NCBI RefSeq assembly: GCF_001640365.1
Contig: NZ_LWMI01000007.1
Coordinates: 124,001 to 188,000 of the forward strand
Direction: 5' to 3'
Source of the DNA: Candidatus Arsenophonus triatominarum
Lineage (GTDB): Bacteria > Pseudomonadota > Gammaproteobacteria > Enterobacterales > Enterobacteriaceae
Length of the DNA stretch: 64,000 nucleotides
The notes beneath the pieces are model-generated. The model worked only from the letters and a program-made list of their open reading frames with translations. It was not told the origin of the DNA and searched no databases. This document shows positions 33,215 through 44,712 of the stretch, one piece after another. Both the position numbers and the translations under genes were made by a program. The first letter of the stretch is position 1, and the number at the start of each line of letters is the position of its first letter.

Positions 33215-34238
33215 TAATAAAACTCTCGGGCAGTGATTTACCGCACAATAGCATAGATAAAGTTTCTAATTTTGGCCAAATTGAGTGGCCATAATCTTGT
33301 TTTAAATGTAATTCAGCATGGGTAATTAACTGTATTGCAAGCTGTAGTTCGCGAAGTGATAAACGCTGTAGCGCAGCGCTAATGAGAGGGCGGCGGGCTT
33401 GCCAAATTTTATGCTGATCAAATAATTTTTTTAAATCTTTATCGCTATTTTGTTGTGTTAATGTCAAAAGCAATATGAGTTCATGTTGAATTATACGTAA
33501 TAGAATCACTGCTTCATGATCTTCGCGTTGTAATTGTTGTAGGATATGCCAAACGCGTTTAATTTTACCTGCAAGTAGCGCATCAACCCAATGATAAGGT
33601 GTAAAATTAACGGCATTATTTACCGCCTCTTTGACACGAGGTAGGGTGAGGTTACCGTCGGGATATAAGAGTGATAAACGTTCAAGAGCTTGGTTAAGAG
33701 CTAGTAAATTGCCTTCATAGCAGTAGCAAAGAAGCTCATTAGCTTGTTTATCTAAAGTAACAGATATGGCTTTTGCTCGTTGGGTTACCCATTGAGGTAA
33801 TCTGGACTGTTCTGGTGTTAGACAATTAATATAGACTCCATCTTGGCCTATTTTTTTGCACCAGGCACTATTTTCTTGTGCTTTCGTTAATTTGCCGCCG
33901 CATAATATGAGTAATAAATCAGGATGTAATAATTCAGCCAACTTAAGCAGCTTTTCCGCTATGACGGTTGTGGGGCCACTTTCAGGTAATATTAAGATCA
34001 GGATTTGTCGGCTAGCAAATAGGCTAAGTGATTGACTAAGATGATAAATAGTGTCCCAGTCGGTGCTTGTATCTAGCGAATAGGTATAACGTTCAGAAAA
34101 ACCCTGCTGTTGAGCAACTTGATAAATTTTATCCATGCTTTCTTGTGATAAAAGCGGATCATTGCCAAAAATCAGGTAACAGGTTCGCAGCTTATCAGTA
34201 AGCTGCGAAATTAGCTGCTCAGGGTAAATACGGATCAT
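33198..34238 (-). CDS. holA: DNA polymerase III delta subunit HolA
   Basis: The 346-residue clamp-loader subunit (E. coli 343 aa) opens the beta sliding clamp. Recognisable regions are the N-terminal [18 protein letters not shown], the beta-binding segment near [14 protein letters not shown] (residue ~70), and the helical C-terminal collar domain ([16 protein letters not shown]). It overlaps lptE by 4 bp, the usual leuS-lptE-holA-nadD operon. Intact. Confidence 0.93.
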   Translation of the reverse strand: MIRIYPEQLISQLTDKLRTCYLIFGNDPLLSQESMDKIYQVAQQQGFSERYTYSLDTSTDWDTIYHLSQSLSLFASRQILILILPESGPTTVIAEKLLKLAELLHPDLLLILCGGKLTKAQENSAWCKKIGQDGVYINCLTPEQSRLPQWVTQRAKAISVTLDKQANELLCYCYEGNLLALNQALERLSLLYPDGNLTLPRVKEAVNNAVNFTPYHWVDALLAGKIKRVWHILQQLQREDHEAVILLRIIQHELILLLTLTQQNSDKDLKKLFDQHKIWQARRPLISAALQRLSLRELQLAIQLITHAELHLKQDYGHSIWPKLETLSMLLCGKSLPESFINDSTN

Positions 34239-34786
34239 TCTGAGTCTACCGATAGCGCTTTCTCGACAACTACTGATCCTTCTGGCTCATTCTGAATAGT
34301 GCTATGAACGATCAGTAATTTACGAATTAACTGGCGAGCCGCTTGTTCACGCATTTCTTGTTTAACAAGTTCGTTTTCGGCGTCTTTAGCTAGTGTTTCT
34401 AACGGATTGTCGAAGAAAGCGCGCTCGACGCGTGTTTTGATCGGATAAACAGTGCCGTTAGGGAGGATAATTTGTGCGCTGACCCAGAAATTTAATTGTT
34501 TTTCTGCACTTTTACCGTCTTGATAGATGGAAACGGTTTTGGTGTTTTCAGATGACCCCACTATTTTTAAAATCGGCACATTCTGAAGATTTTCATCGAT
34601 TAAGTTGACATTATTTAGGCGTAATTGCTGTCTAATTGCACGTGCCAGCGGGCCGTAGGGATCATCACTACTTAATCTTAATGTTTTTAGTTCTTCAGGT
34701 ATTTGCGTCGTACCTTGTAGGCGAAATCCGCAGCCAGCCGTGATCAACATGGCTAAGCTTAGAAATAAGGTAATTAAATAACGCAC
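34235..34786 (-). CDS. lptE: LptE, LPS-assembly lipoprotein
   Basis: The 183-residue outer-membrane lipoprotein (E. coli 193 aa) plugs the LptD barrel that places LPS on the cell surface. The signal ends in the lipobox LITAGC (cysteine at residue 19), followed by GFRLQGTTQIPEELKTLRL. The C-terminus is shorter and more acidic than in E. coli. It lies 17 bp downstream of leuS. Confidence 0.93.
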   Translation of the reverse strand: MRYLITLFLSLAMLITAGCGFRLQGTTQIPEELKTLRLSSDDPYGPLARAIRQQLRLNNVNLIDENLQNVPILKIVGSSENTKTVSIYQDGKSAEKQLNFWVSAQIILPNGTVYPIKTRVERAFFDNPLETLAKDAENELVKQEMREQAARQLIRKLLIVHSTIQNEPEGSVVVEKALSVDSE

Positions 34787-34803
34787 ATGGTCTCCTTATT
34801 AAG

Positions 34804-37386
34804 TTAGCCGACAACAAGGTTTAACAGCTTGCCTGGCACATAAATTACCTTACGGATGTTCATACCTTCAAGGTATTTTGCCACACCATATTCTTGCGTT
34901 GCCATAGCTAACACAGAATCTTGTAATGCATTGATATCGACAGTAATACGCCCACGAACTTTACCATTAACTTGAATAATGACTAATTTAGTATCGTCTA
35001 TTTTTGCTTGTTCGTCAGCAACTGGCCAAGGCGCATTATCGATATCTTCCAGCTGACCAAGTGCTTTCCACAGGATAAAGCAAGCATGGGGGATAATGGG
35101 CGACAGCATCCGCACAATAGCCTCTAAAGATTCTTGTATTAATGCCCGATCCTGTTCACTATCATGGGAGGCTCGCGTCAGTTTATTCATGAACTCCATA
35201 ATAGCAGCAATCGCAGTATTAAATGCATAACGGCGGCCGATATCATCGGTCACTTTAGCGATGGTTTTATGTAGATCACGCCGCAGGTTTTTCTGCTCTG
35301 TCGTAAGGTTGGTGCTATCTAATGGCGCTGTTTTACCTTTTTGCGTATGTTCAAAAACGGTGCGCCAGAGACGACGAACAAAACGATTTGCACCTTCTAC
35401 ACTTGATTCTTGCCATTCCAAAGTAAGTTCCGGCGGAGCGGCAAACATAATAAATAAGCGAACCGTATCCGCCCCATATTTTTCTACCATTAATTGTGGA
35501 ACAATACCGTTATTTTTCGATTTAGACATTTTGCTCATCCCTGTATAGGAGAGTTGATGTCCATGCTGATCAGTTGCTTTGACAATCTTACCTTTTTCAT
35601 CCCGTTCAACAGTTACATCAACGGGTGACACCCAAACTCGTTGTCCATTTTCACCTAAGCAATAAAAGGAATCGGCTAATACCATTCCTTGACATAACAG
35701 GCGTTTAGCTGGTTCATCAGAATTTACTAAGCCTGCATCACGCATTAGTTTGTGGAAAAAACGGAAATATAATAGATGCATAATGGCATGTTCAATACCA
35801 CCGATATATTGATCAACAGGCAACCAGTAATTGGCCGCGGCTGGATCTAGCATCCCTTGGTCATAATTAGGACAGGTATAACGGGCATAATACCAGGAAG
35901 ACTCCATAAAGGTATCAAAGGTATCCGTTTCACGTAATGCTGCATGACCATTGATGTTAGTCTTGGCCCATTGTGAGTCGGCTTTGATAGGACTTGTGAT
36001 GCCATTCATTACCACATCTTCAGGTAAGATGACAGGTAGTTGTTGTTCTGGTACTGGCATGACAGAACCATCTTCCATGGTTACCATAGGAATTGGTGCT
36101 CCCCAATAACGTTGGCGAGAAACCCCCCAATCACGTAGACGATAATTGACTTTACGTTGCGCCGAACCTTGTGAAACCAGTTTATCGGCAATCGCATTAG
36201 CGCCTGTTTCGTTGTCCATGCCACTAAATTTGCCTGAATTAATCAGTGCATTTTTATCAGTCAACGGACCCGCTTTTAGATCGGGGATCTGTCCTTCATT
36301 ATCAGCAATAACCGCTTTGATCGGTAAATGATATTTGGTTGCGAATTCCCAGTCACGTTGGTCATGCCCTGGAACCGCCATTACTGCCCCTGTACCATAT
36401 TCCATTAACACAAAATTGGCTATCCAGATCGGAATTTTTTCATTAGTTAGCGGGTGAATTGCGAACAAATTGGTGGCAATACCTTTTTTTTCCATGGTTG
36501 CCATTTCTGCTTCAGCAACTTTGGTATTACGACATTCATCAATAAAAGTGCTAAGTTTAGCATTTTTTTTTGCCGCGCTTTTTGCTAACGGATGAGTTGC
36601 TGCAATAGCGAGATAAGTCACCCCCATAAAAGTATCCGGCCGAGTAGTATAGACAGTTAGCTTTTCATCCATGTCTGCCAGTTCAAAGGTAATTTCAACC
36701 CCTTCTGAGCGGCCGATCCAATTACGCTGCATGGTTTTAACTTGCTCTGGCCAGCCATCGAGTTTATCTAAATCATTAAGTAGCTCTTCAGCATAAGCGG
36801 TAATTTTTATGAACCATTGGGGAATTTCTTTGCGTTCGACAGGGTTATCACAACGCCAGCAGCAACCATCAATGACTTGCTCGTTTGCTAACACCGTTAA
36901 ATCATTTGGACACCAGTTAACGGTAGCGGTTTTTTTATAAACCAAACCTTTTTCATAAAGCTTAGTAAAAAACCATTGCTCCCAACGATAATACTCCGGT
37001 GTACAAGTTGTGACCTCTCGACTCCAGTCATAACCAAATCCGAGCATTTTTAATTGATTTTTCATGTAATCGATATTGGTATAAGTCCAAGGTGCTGGAG
37101 CGGTATTATTTTTTACTGCGGCACCCTCTGCCGGTAGACCAAAAGCATCCCAGCCGATAGGTTGCAGCACATTTTTGCCTAGCATGCGTTGATAACGTGA
37201 GATAACATCACCAATGGTATAGTTGCGAACATGCCCCATATGTAGCTGACCAGATGGGTAAGGTAACATTGACAGGCAATAGTATTTTTCTTTGTTATTA
37301 TCTTCTATTACTTTAAATGATTGTTTTTCTTCCCAATGACGTTGTACGTATTGCTCTATCTCTTCTGGTCGATATTGTTCTTGCAT
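34804..37386 (-). CDS. leuS: leucyl-tRNA synthetase LeuS
   Basis: This 860-residue class I synthetase is exactly the E. coli length when started at the ATG at 37386 ([12 protein letters not shown]). The frame extends 11 codons further but that part is not conserved. The HIGH motif is [12 protein letters not shown] near residue 49, and KMSKS lies in [12 protein letters not shown] near 617. The CP1 editing domain ([31 protein letters not shown]-like) and zinc cysteines (CCWRCD) are present. It charges tRNA-Leu. Confidence 0.96.
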   Translation of the reverse strand: MQEQYRPEEIEQYVQRHWEEKQSFKVIEDNNKEKYYCLSMLPYPSGQLHMGHVRNYTIGDVISRYQRMLGKNVLQPIGWDAFGLPAEGAAVKNNTAPAPWTYTNIDYMKNQLKMLGFGYDWSREVTTCTPEYYRWEQWFFTKLYEKGLVYKKTATVNWCPNDLTVLANEQVIDGCCWRCDNPVERKEIPQWFIKITAYAEELLNDLDKLDGWPEQVKTMQRNWIGRSEGVEITFELADMDEKLTVYTTRPDTFMGVTYLAIAATHPLAKSAAKKNAKLSTFIDECRNTKVAEAEMATMEKKGIATNLFAIHPLTNEKIPIWIANFVLMEYGTGAVMAVPGHDQRDWEFATKYHLPIKAVIADNEGQIPDLKAGPLTDKNALINSGKFSGMDNETGANAIADKLVSQGSAQRKVNYRLRDWGVSRQRYWGAPIPMVTMEDGSVMPVPEQQLPVILPEDVVMNGITSPIKADSQWAKTNINGHAALRETDTFDTFMESSWYYARYTCPNYDQGMLDPAAANYWLPVDQYIGGIEHAIMHLLYFRFFHKLMRDAGLVNSDEPAKRLLCQGMVLADSFYCLGENGQRVWVSPVDVTVERDEKGKIVKATDQHGHQLSYTGMSKMSKSKNNGIVPQLMVEKYGADTVRLFIMFAAPPELTLEWQESSVEGANRFVRRLWRTVFEHTQKGKTAPLDSTNLTTEQKNLRRDLHKTIAKVTDDIGRRYAFNTAIAAIMEFMNKLTRASHDSEQDRALIQESLEAIVRMLSPIIPHACFILWKALGQLEDIDNAPWPVADEQAKIDDTKLVIIQVNGKVRGRITVDINALQDSVLAMATQEYGVAKYLEGMNIRKVIYVPGKLLNLVVG

Positions 37387-37529
37387 GACACCGATGTTCC
37401 TATGGCGATAATGCGGCATTGGCCGCGAATGATATAGTATATTTTAGATCTGCATAGAATAGCGGATAAATGCCTCTAACAACAACTATTGATAAATATT
37501 TAACCTGAGTTCGAGATAAGCATTATCAA

Positions 37530-38402
37530 TTATGCTTGAAGAGATGTTCCTGCCACCGGTATCTTTGGTTTAGATGGAATTAAACAATATGCAACCAGCA
37601 CAGCTAATAAATTCACTACAAAGTTAGCAGGAGAGCGGTGCCGCGTATGCTCTATCTGAAAAAGATTTTTTAACTCATCAAATACCGTTTCAATGACAGA
37701 ACGATGACGCAAGATGGCTTTGTCGAAACAAGTCTGTTCAACAGGCTTCATTTTCTTCTTGATATTCGTTATAAGGTTAATTCCCATTGTTTTCAGTTGC
37801 TGTTTCAATGAAGCCGATAAATACCCTTTATCCGTATACAAACAACCAGAAAGATCTTTCATCAGCTCAGGTAATGGTTTCCGATCATCTGTGTTTCCTG
37901 GTGTAAGTCGAAAACTGAGTATTTCCCCCAAATGATTGATAATTACATGAAGTTTGAAACCAAAGAACCAACCTGTTGAGGTTTTTCCTTGTTCAGCTAT
38001 CCCATCGAAGACTTTATGCCGGCGGATCCGTAAGTTATCACACACAGCTATCGGAGTAGAATCGGTAACCGACAGACCCGTGCACTTTCCCTTAATTGAC
38101 TCAAACAGAACCGTTAAAGCTAAGGTACTGCGCGGAAGTAACTCTACGCAGCGTGAATATGATGGCAAGTTAGGAAATTCCTTCCTGAGATATAAACGGA
38201 CATGATAGAGATAAAATACCTTGAATTGGCTGAATCGGAGTTGATGAAACAAAACAACCAGTGTCATCATTTCAGCCAATGAAAGCTGAGTAGACCGTCT
38301 ACGACGCTTATTACCGTTATTCAGCAAAATTTCATGCATTTTTGGCTCGAAGTCTTTACAAAAATCATCCATCAGGCAATAAAGTTCAGTAAGATTTTCC
38401 AT
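37530..38402 (-). CDS. IS982-family transposase, intact
   Basis: The 290-residue DDE transposase begins MENLTELYCLMDDFCKDFEP. The catalytic core shows an aspartate in SVTDSTPIAVCDN (near residue 110), TPGNTDDRKPL, the second acidic site in LYTDKGYLSASL (near 192) and the glutamate in RSVIETVFDELKN. This is the full-length reference for the three fragments at 8240, 50164 and 53624. Its promoter region is separated from it by ~100 bp from the nested MITE, which may alter expression. Confidence 0.9.
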   Translation of the reverse strand: MENLTELYCLMDDFCKDFEPKMHEILLNNGNKRRRRSTQLSLAEMMTLVVLFHQLRFSQFKVFYLYHVRLYLRKEFPNLPSYSRCVELLPRSTLALTVLFESIKGKCTGLSVTDSTPIAVCDNLRIRRHKVFDGIAEQGKTSTGWFFGFKLHVIINHLGEILSFRLTPGNTDDRKPLPELMKDLSGCLYTDKGYLSASLKQQLKTMGINLITNIKKKMKPVEQTCFDKAILRHRSVIETVFDELKNLFQIEHTRHRSPANFVVNLLAVLVAYCLIPSKPKIPVAGTSLQA

Positions 38403-38499
38403 AATTGTTTAACAATGCTCTACTCTTTAACCAGATTGTTAGAGTATTTTAACGAAATATGCGCATTCAACTATTTGAATAGCAAGACTTTCACTTTAT

Positions 38500-38691
38500 C
38501 ACGAGTTTCGTACAGGAATATAAAATTCCAGAAATGGCTTAAAAGCAATGGTTAATTTGCAAGTTACTAAAACGTATAAATTTGTTTAAATTACAATAAG
38601 TTGCTTTTAATTTATAAGATTTTGTCTATTTATATATTATGCTGAATTAAACTTAAAAATAAAGCGTTTTTTTATTGGTGCGAGACTCGTG
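38500..38691 (+). repeat. MITE copy 3 (192 bp), nested in IS982
   Basis: The flanking 5-mers are TTTAT on both sides. The uninterrupted IS982 end at 53630-53660 has a single TTTAT (as ATAAA on the other strand) at this position. This empty-site comparison proves a 5-bp target duplication. Its terminal repeats carry single changes (TTTCGTAC, GAGACTCGTG). Confidence 0.95.
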
Positions 38692-38817
38692 TTTATTTCT
38701 TATCCCGAACTCAGGTTATTTAACGATCAAGTTAAATTAATTTTATTAATGCAAATGATGTGTTGTTTTAGAGGGTAGCATTTTAGATGGTCAGTCTAGC
38801 CCGCTTTAGGCGCTATA

Positions 38818-39695
38818 GCTAGGCGACTTAATTTTGATTACAAGGTGTGTTATGAGTTATACAATTGATTTTCGACGTAAAGTAATATCTGTAAGGAAAG
38901 CCGAAGGTTTAACAATTCGAGAAACTGCGAAACAATTCCGTATTGGAAAAGCGTCTTTAGTACGTTGGCTTAAACGACCAGAGCCAAAAAATTCAACGCC
39001 ACGTAAGAGGAAGCTCGATAAAAATGCTTTAGCAAAAGATGTGGAACAGTATCCAGATGCTTACCAAAAGGAACGGGCAGAGCGATTCGGTGTTTGTAAA
39101 AAGACTATTTGGCAATCCCTTAAAAAGCTGGGATTAACCTATAAAAAAAAACTCTATTCCATCCAAAAACCAACGAAAGCGACAGGCTGGCACATCAGCA
39201 AAAAAGACAACAGTATGAAAAAAAAGATAAATCTGTTGTTTTTATTGATGAAAGTGGTTTTTCACATGACACTCCACGAACTCACGGCTATTCCCCAAAA
39301 GGTCACCGTTGTTTTGGCCTGAAAAACTGGGGTGCTAAGGGAAGAACAAATGTTATTGGCGCTTTATTGGGAACAACCCTTTTTGCTATCGGATTATTTG
39401 ATTGCAATATTAACCGTGATGTTTTTTATGTTTGGATCACAAAAATATTGCTCCCAGAACTTCCTGAAAATTCTGTTATTTTTATGGACAACGCTAGCTT
39501 TCACAAAGGTAAGAATATTGAACAGGCAATTATAAACGCAGGACACCAGATAGAATATTTGCCTGTGTATTCACCAGATTTAAATCCTATAGAACATAAA
39601 TGGTCTCAAGCTAAACGTAAAAAGATGGAAACAGGATGCACTATCGATGACCTGTTTTTAATACATATGCTGTAATCAAAATTAAGTCGCCTAGC
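38818..39695 (+). mobile_element. IS630-family element, copy 3 (878 bp)
   Basis: The terminal repeats match copy 1, with TA on both sides. It is one base longer because the internal A-run has nine A's. It lies where gltI, gltJ and gltK would be expected upstream of gltL. Confidence 0.92.
38852..39675 (+). pseudogene. IS630-family transposase, copy 3 with altered A-run
   Basis: A ninth A in the run near 39145 moves the HTH frame into a third frame that reads on to 39322 with a non-homologous tail ([13 protein letters not shown]). Reaching the DDE frame from here would need a different slip than in the other copies. The DDE half is otherwise intact up to 39675. Confidence 0.8.
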
Positions 39696-39757
39696 TATAT
39701 TTTAATGTTATTAGCCGATTGGGCGACGATTTTTGTCACCCAATAAGGATAGAGGAA

Positions 39758-40483
39758 TTAATGTATGATCTTAGCAAGAAATTCTTTAGCACGTTTTGAT
39801 TTCGGCGCAGCAAAGAAATCGTCTTTATTGCTATCCTCAATAATTTTTCCTTCGTTCATAAAAATCATTCGATGAGCAACTTTTTTAGCAAATCCCATTT
39901 CGTGAGTGACTACTATCATGGTCATTCCTTCATTAGCAAGCTTTATCATTACATCAAGTACTTCGTTGATCATTTCTGGATCTAATGCGGAGGTCGGTTC
40001 GTCAAAAAGCATCGCAATCGGATCCATACAGAGTGCTCTGGTAATGGCAACGCGTTGTTGTTGCCCACCAGATAATTGAGCTGGAAATTTATTGGTATGG
40101 TTAGCTAATCCAACTCGCTCTAATAATTTTAAGGCAGTACTTTCAGCGGTTTTTTTATCTCTGTTTAAGACTTTTATCTGTGCTAGTGTTAAGTTCTCAA
40201 TAATTGATAGATGAGGGAATAATTCAAAATGTTGAAATACCATACCGACTTTTGAGCGCAATTTAGCCAAATCTGTCTTTTTGTCATTAACATGAATATT
40301 ATCAATATATATCTCACCACGTTGAATCGGTTCTAAGCCATTAATGGTTTTTATTAATGTTGATTTACCTGAACCGGAAGGGCCACAAATAACGACAACT
40401 TCCCCTCTTTTGACATTCATCGAACAATCAGTAAGCACCTGAAACTGTCCATACCATTTAGAAACATTTTTTAAAGAAATCAT
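39758..40483 (-). CDS. gltL: GltL, glutamate/aspartate ABC transporter ATPase (orphan)
   Basis: The 241-residue ATPase equals E. coli GltL in length. Walker A GPSGSGKST is near residue 34, the signature LSGGQQQR near 137, Walker B IAMLFDEPTSALD near 154 and the switch histidine in VVTHEMGFA. In E. coli the order is gltI-gltJ-gltK-gltL-lnt. Here no binding protein or permease gene lies upstream: IS630 copy 3 and IS982 follow, then leuS. The ATPase therefore lacks its partners unless they are encoded elsewhere or it serves another polar amino-acid permease. Confidence 0.88.
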   Translation of the reverse strand: MISLKNVSKWYGQFQVLTDCSMNVKRGEVVVICGPSGSGKSTLIKTINGLEPIQRGEIYIDNIHVNDKKTDLAKLRSKVGMVFQHFELFPHLSIIENLTLAQIKVLNRDKKTAESTALKLLERVGLANHTNKFPAQLSGGQQQRVAITRALCMDPIAMLFDEPTSALDPEMINEVLDVMIKLANEGMTMIVVTHEMGFAKKVAHRMIFMNEGKIIEDSNKDDFFAAPKSKRAKEFLAKIIH

Positions 40484-40668
40484 TAATAGTCCTTTTTCAG
40501 ATAGCTAACCAGCATAAATCTATATAAATTAATAAAATGTTAATGTTTTAACAAATAATTATAATAAAAGAGCTCATTAACTAAATTTAATGATAAATAT
40601 CAATAAACAAGATAAAACCGTATCATCGGTTGTTAAGACATGATGATGATTAATATATGCTAAATTGA

Positions 40669-42201
40669 TTAGTCTTCTTTTTGCTTAATAAAACATGCCA
40701 ATATGATAAATAGGGCAACCAATGCCCACATAGGCCAGTTATTCCAACGTGCATAAGGTGTAAGACCAGATGTTGGTGTTACCTCAGTATTTAATACTGA
40801 GCGAGTGAATTGAGGAAGTTCTGCCTGAATATCACCATTAGGTTTGATCACTGCTGTAACACCATTATTAGTGGCACGCAATAGTGGTCGACCAAGCTCG
40901 AGTGCCCGCATGCGCGCCATTTGAAAGTGCTGCCATGGGCCGATAGAATGCCCAAACCATGCATCATTTGAAAGCGTTAATAGAAAATCGGTATCTGATT
41001 TAAAGTTGTCTCTAACTTGGGAGCCTAAAATAATTTCATAGCAGATAGCAGCAGTTAGATGAATATTACCAGCAATTAACTGCTGTTGCTCATAATCACC
41101 ACGACTAAAATTTGACATTGGTAAATTGAATAAAGGGGCAATTGGTCGAAGAATATTTTCTAATGGTACAAATTCACCAAAAGGCACCAGGTGGTGTTTC
41201 TGATAACGATTACTGGTTGGATATTGGTAAGGTTTATTTTCTCCCAACACAATAATACTACTAAAAAAATTACTCACTCCCTGTGTGCTTGGTTTAGCAT
41301 CAACTATACCAGTAATTAGGCGAGTATTTTGTAAGCGCAGTAGTTTATCTAATGAGGTTAGCCAAACGTTATTATCCAATTCTATCGATGGAATAGCGGA
41401 TTCAGGCCAGATAACGATATTGGCATTGCCAAAATAAGGTTTAGAGAGATCGAGATAAGTACTAATGGTTTGTTCGAGAAATCCTGGTTGCCATTTTAAG
41501 CTTTGCGGGATGTTACCTTGAACTAAAACAATTTGTGATTTTTTTTCTGCGACCGGCGTGAACCAGTGATAATTTTTAAATATTAGGGGTAACAATAATA
41601 AGATAATTGCTGTAATTAGCGGAATAATTCTGCGTTTTAGGCAAGTAAACACTAAGCAACTACTAATAATCAGCAGTAGTAATGTTATCATCTCAACGCC
41701 AAATATCGGAGCGATGCCTTTAAGTGGCCCGTCGATTTGACTATAACCAAATTGCAGCCAAGGGAAACCAGTTAGTATCCAGCCACGTAAATATTCAGTT
41801 ATTTGCCATATTGCTGGTGCGGCAAAAATAAAGCGAGCAATACTAAGGCGCGGAAAGAATCGATTGAGTAGATAAGCAAATAGCGCGGGATAAAGTGATA
41901 AATAAGCTGCCAGTAAGATGACTAAAAAGACATTAACCACTAATGGCATACCACCAAAATCGGCAATACTGACATAAACCCAGTTAATACCACTGCCAAA
42001 TAGACCAATTCCCCAACAAAACGCTATTAAACCTGCTTGTTTGCTTGAGCAATTAACAATTAGCAGCTGTAAGCCAAAAAGAGAAAAAAGAGCGGCTAAC
42101 CAAATATCAAAAGGTGAAAAAGCCAGTGTTCCGCAGAGCCCGAAAATTAACGCGATCAAAGCTCGTAACCACTGACGGTGATAGAGTGGCATTTTTTTCA
42201 T
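40669..42201 (-). CDS. lnt: apolipoprotein N-acyltransferase Lnt
   Basis: This 510-residue inner-membrane enzyme (E. coli 512 aa) adds the third acyl chain to lipoproteins. An N-terminal membrane part with about eight hydrophobic segments is followed by a periplasmic nitrilase-fold domain. The catalytic triad is seen in WPESAIP (Glu), HLVPFGEF (Lys) and [10 protein letters not shown] (Cys). It matters for the lipoproteins encoded nearby (RlpA, LptE). It lies 5 bp downstream of ybeX. Confidence 0.95.
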   Translation of the reverse strand: MKKMPLYHRQWLRALIALIFGLCGTLAFSPFDIWLAALFSLFGLQLLIVNCSSKQAGLIAFCWGIGLFGSGINWVYVSIADFGGMPLVVNVFLVILLAAYLSLYPALFAYLLNRFFPRLSIARFIFAAPAIWQITEYLRGWILTGFPWLQFGYSQIDGPLKGIAPIFGVEMITLLLLIISSCLVFTCLKRRIIPLITAIILLLLPLIFKNYHWFTPVAEKKSQIVLVQGNIPQSLKWQPGFLEQTISTYLDLSKPYFGNANIVIWPESAIPSIELDNNVWLTSLDKLLRLQNTRLITGIVDAKPSTQGVSNFFSSIIVLGENKPYQYPTSNRYQKHHLVPFGEFVPLENILRPIAPLFNLPMSNFSRGDYEQQQLIAGNIHLTAAICYEIILGSQVRDNFKSDTDFLLTLSNDAWFGHSIGPWQHFQMARMRALELGRPLLRATNNGVTAVIKPNGDIQAELPQFTRSVLNTEVTPTSGLTPYARWNNWPMWALVALFIILACFIKQKED

Positions 42202-42206
42202 TAATG

Positions 42207-43085
42207 CTATTCTTCTATAAGATTTGGGATAGGTGCTTCATCAGGAATTTTTATCTGAACTTGAATGATTTTGCGGCTATCAGCCATGGTAATTTTAAAC
42301 ATATAACCATCAATTGTGATGACTTCCCCCCGGGCAGGCAAATGTCCAAATGCTTGCATCACCAAGCCACCAATGGTATCAACTTCTTCATCATTAAAGC
42401 GCGTGCTAAATGCTTTGTTGAAATCATCAATTTGGGTTAACGCACGAACAGAGTAAGCATGTTTGCTTAACTGGCGAATATCAATGTCTTCTTCATCATC
42501 ATATTCGTCTTCAATTTCACCAACAATTAATTCGAGAATATCTTCGATTGTCACCAAACCAGAAACGCCACCAAATTCATCGATGACAATTGCCATATGA
42601 TAACGTTGTGAACGGAACTCTTTTAATAACAGATCAACACGTTTACTTTCAGGCACAACAACGGCGGGACGTAATACTTTATCGATAGTGAAAGGTTCAG
42701 CATCAGTACGCATAAATGGCAGTAAATCTTTAGCCATTAATAGACCTTCAATATGGTCTTTATCTTCACTAATTACTGGAAAACGAGAATGTGCTGAGTC
42801 GATAATCACATCAAGGCATTCATCTAACGATTGATTTCGTTTTAAGGTTACTATCTGAGAGCGTGGGATCATGATATCCCGAACACGCTCGTCGGAAATA
42901 TTCATTACCCCTTCAAGCATTTCTCTGGTATCAGGATCAATAACATCTTTTTGCTCTGAATCACGAATGAGTTCAACTAAGTCATCACGATTTTTGGGTT
43001 CACCGTGAAATAATTGATTTAGGCGCCCGAAAAAACTCTTTTTCGAGTGATGATTATCATTGTTTGTAGGATGGTCGTCGCTCAT
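42207..43085 (-). CDS. ybeX: YbeX (CorC), CBS-domain protein
   Basis: The 292-residue protein equals E. coli YbeX in length. Two CBS domains span residues ~65-190 ([44 protein letters not shown]) and a C-terminal CorC_HlyC domain spans ~200-285 ([20 protein letters not shown]). It has been linked to Mg2+/Co2+ efflux and more recently to ribosome metabolism, consistent with its operon with ybeY and ybeZ. Confidence 0.93.
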   Translation of the reverse strand: MSDDHPTNNDNHHSKKSFFGRLNQLFHGEPKNRDDLVELIRDSEQKDVIDPDTREMLEGVMNISDERVRDIMIPRSQIVTLKRNQSLDECLDVIIDSAHSRFPVISEDKDHIEGLLMAKDLLPFMRTDAEPFTIDKVLRPAVVVPESKRVDLLLKEFRSQRYHMAIVIDEFGGVSGLVTIEDILELIVGEIEDEYDDEEDIDIRQLSKHAYSVRALTQIDDFNKAFSTRFNDEEVDTIGGLVMQAFGHLPARGEVITIDGYMFKITMADSRKIIQVQIKIPDEAPIPNLIEE

Positions 43086-43155
43086 GGAGTTTTATTAAAA
43101 TTTCTCTAAGTAGTTTATCGTATCATAATTATTTAGCATAAAGGTAGCATTATAG

Positions 43156-43626
43156 TTATGCTTTTTCATGCTGATAAGGATCAGGATAACCCAATTTTTG
43201 CATAATTTCAGTTTCTATTGTCTCCATTTCTTCTGCTTCAAAGTCATTTAGATGATCATAACCTAATAGATGAAGACAACCGTGTATTACCATATGCGCC
43301 CAGTGAGCATCCTGGTTTTTTTGTTGTTCAATCGCTTCTTTTTCAACAACTTGACGACAAATAATCAGATCGCCAAGTAAGGGTAATGTAATATTTTCTG
43401 GCGCTTCAAAAGGGAAGGATAGCACATTTGTTGGTTTATCTTTTCCTCGATATGTCAAATTTAAATATTGGCTTTCTGCTATATCGACAATACGAATTGT
43501 GATTTCACTTTCAGATTGAAATTGTGGCAGGAAAGCTTCAAGCCAGTGTTGGAATGTCGTTTCACTGGGTAATAATCCATTATGATCGCTACAGGCCAGC
43601 TGGAGATCAAGAATAACTGATTGCAA
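43156..43626 (-). CDS. ybeY: YbeY, rRNA-processing endoribonuclease
   Basis: The 156-residue protein matches E. coli YbeY (155 aa) when started at the TTG at 43626 ([12 protein letters not shown]), which has AAGGAG seven bases upstream. The longer frame to 43725 is overlapping ybeZ sequence. The zinc-binding motif [15 protein letters not shown] (H-x3-H-x5-H) is near residue 114, and [18 protein letters not shown] near 58 is conserved. It acts in 16S 3'-end maturation and ribosome quality control. Confidence 0.93.
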   Translation of the reverse strand: MQSVILDLQLACSDHNGLLPSETTFQHWLEAFLPQFQSESEITIRIVDIAESQYLNLTYRGKDKPTNVLSFPFEAPENITLPLLGDLIICRQVVEKEAIEQQKNQDAHWAHMVIHGCLHLLGYDHLNDFEAEEMETIETEIMQKLGYPDPYQHEKA

Positions 43627-43642
43627 GCAAATATCTCCTTTT

Positions 43643-44693
43643 CTATAGGGCGCTTGATGGTTCTTTTTGTTGACGAAGTAACTGTTTCCGTTCTTGTTCT
43701 TTTGTTTCCCAGTTTTCGTAGGCAATAACCACTTTTGCTACTACAGGATGGCGTACTACATCATCACTATGAAAAAAATTAAAGCTAAGTTCTTTAACTT
43801 CAGAAAGTACTTCAATTGCGTGGCGTAAACCTGATTTCTGGCCACGAGGCAGATCAATTTGAGTTACATCGCCGGTGTCACGGTTTTAGAGTTAAAGCCG
43901 ATGCGGGTCAGAAACATTTTCATCTGTTCAATGGTGGTGTTCTGGCTTTCATCAAGAATGATAAAAGCGTCATTGAGTGTGCGACCTCGCATATAGGCTA
44001 ATGGAGCCACTTCAATCACATTGCGCTCAATCAATTTTTCTACTTTTTCAAAACCCAGCATTTCAAATAGGGCATCATAAAGAGGCCGTAAATAAGGATC
44101 AACTTTCGGACTAAGATCACCTGGCAGAAAGCCGAGTTTTTCGCCGACCTTGACAGCGGGGCGAGTGAGTAGAATACGACGTATTTTTCGACGTTCTAAA
44201 GCATCAACAGCAGCAGCAACGGCGAGATCGGTTTTACCTGTTCCGGCAGGACCAATGCCGAAAGTGATATCATGGCTATGTATATTAGCAATATATTGAG
44301 CCTGATTCGCTGTACGTGGTTTGACAACGCCTCGTTTGATTTTAATGTTTAAAATTTGTCGTAACTGCCAATATTTTCAACGGATTGCTCAAGAAATTGA
44401 CTTTCCATAATAGATAAGTGGATTTGTTCAGGGACAATGTTAGGGATAATGCCACGTATAAGGGCTGTATCAACATATAGGCGGCGAAAAATGTTGCTAG
44501 CTGCATTGATATTAAGTGGTTTGCCAATCAATTTGAAACGGTTATTTCGACGATTAATTTCGATACCGAGTCTACGTTCCAATTGCTTTATATTATCATC
44601 GAACGGGCCACAAAGGCTGATTGACCGTTGGTTATCGGCTGGCTCTAAAAATATTTCGCTGGTGGCAATTTGTGGATTATCTTTTGCGATCAC
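43643..44693 (-). pseudogene. ybeZ: ybeZ (PhoH-like ATPase), two frameshifts
   Basis: Homology to E. coli YbeZ (346 aa) runs the whole length but in three frames. The first, 44693 to ~44350, covers the N-terminal domain (SLCGPFDDNIKQLERRLG). The second carries the Walker A segment (GPAGTGKT) to Walker B ([11 protein letters not shown]), ending at [12 protein letters not shown]. The third carries [12 protein letters not shown] to the end, just before ybeY. Indels are near 44345 and 43885. Walker motifs survive, but no full-length protein can be read. Confidence 0.92.
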
Positions 44694-44712
44694 TGAGTCT
44701 CTCTACTTAATA

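Larger units (their letters stand above)
37503..38716 (-). mobile_element. IS982-family element with a nested MITE
   Basis: Terminal repeats ACCTGAGTTCG(A/G)GATAAG at both ends are flanked by a perfect 6-bp target duplication TATTTA (37497-37502 and 38717-38722). The element, therefore, inserted at this site intact. MITE copy 3 later inserted in its 5' non-coding part. Confidence 0.93.

Noticed and set aside
37387-37419. Upstream 11-codon extension of leuS
   Set aside because: The conserved LeuS N-terminus starts at the ATG at 37386, giving exactly 860 residues; the extension is not conserved.
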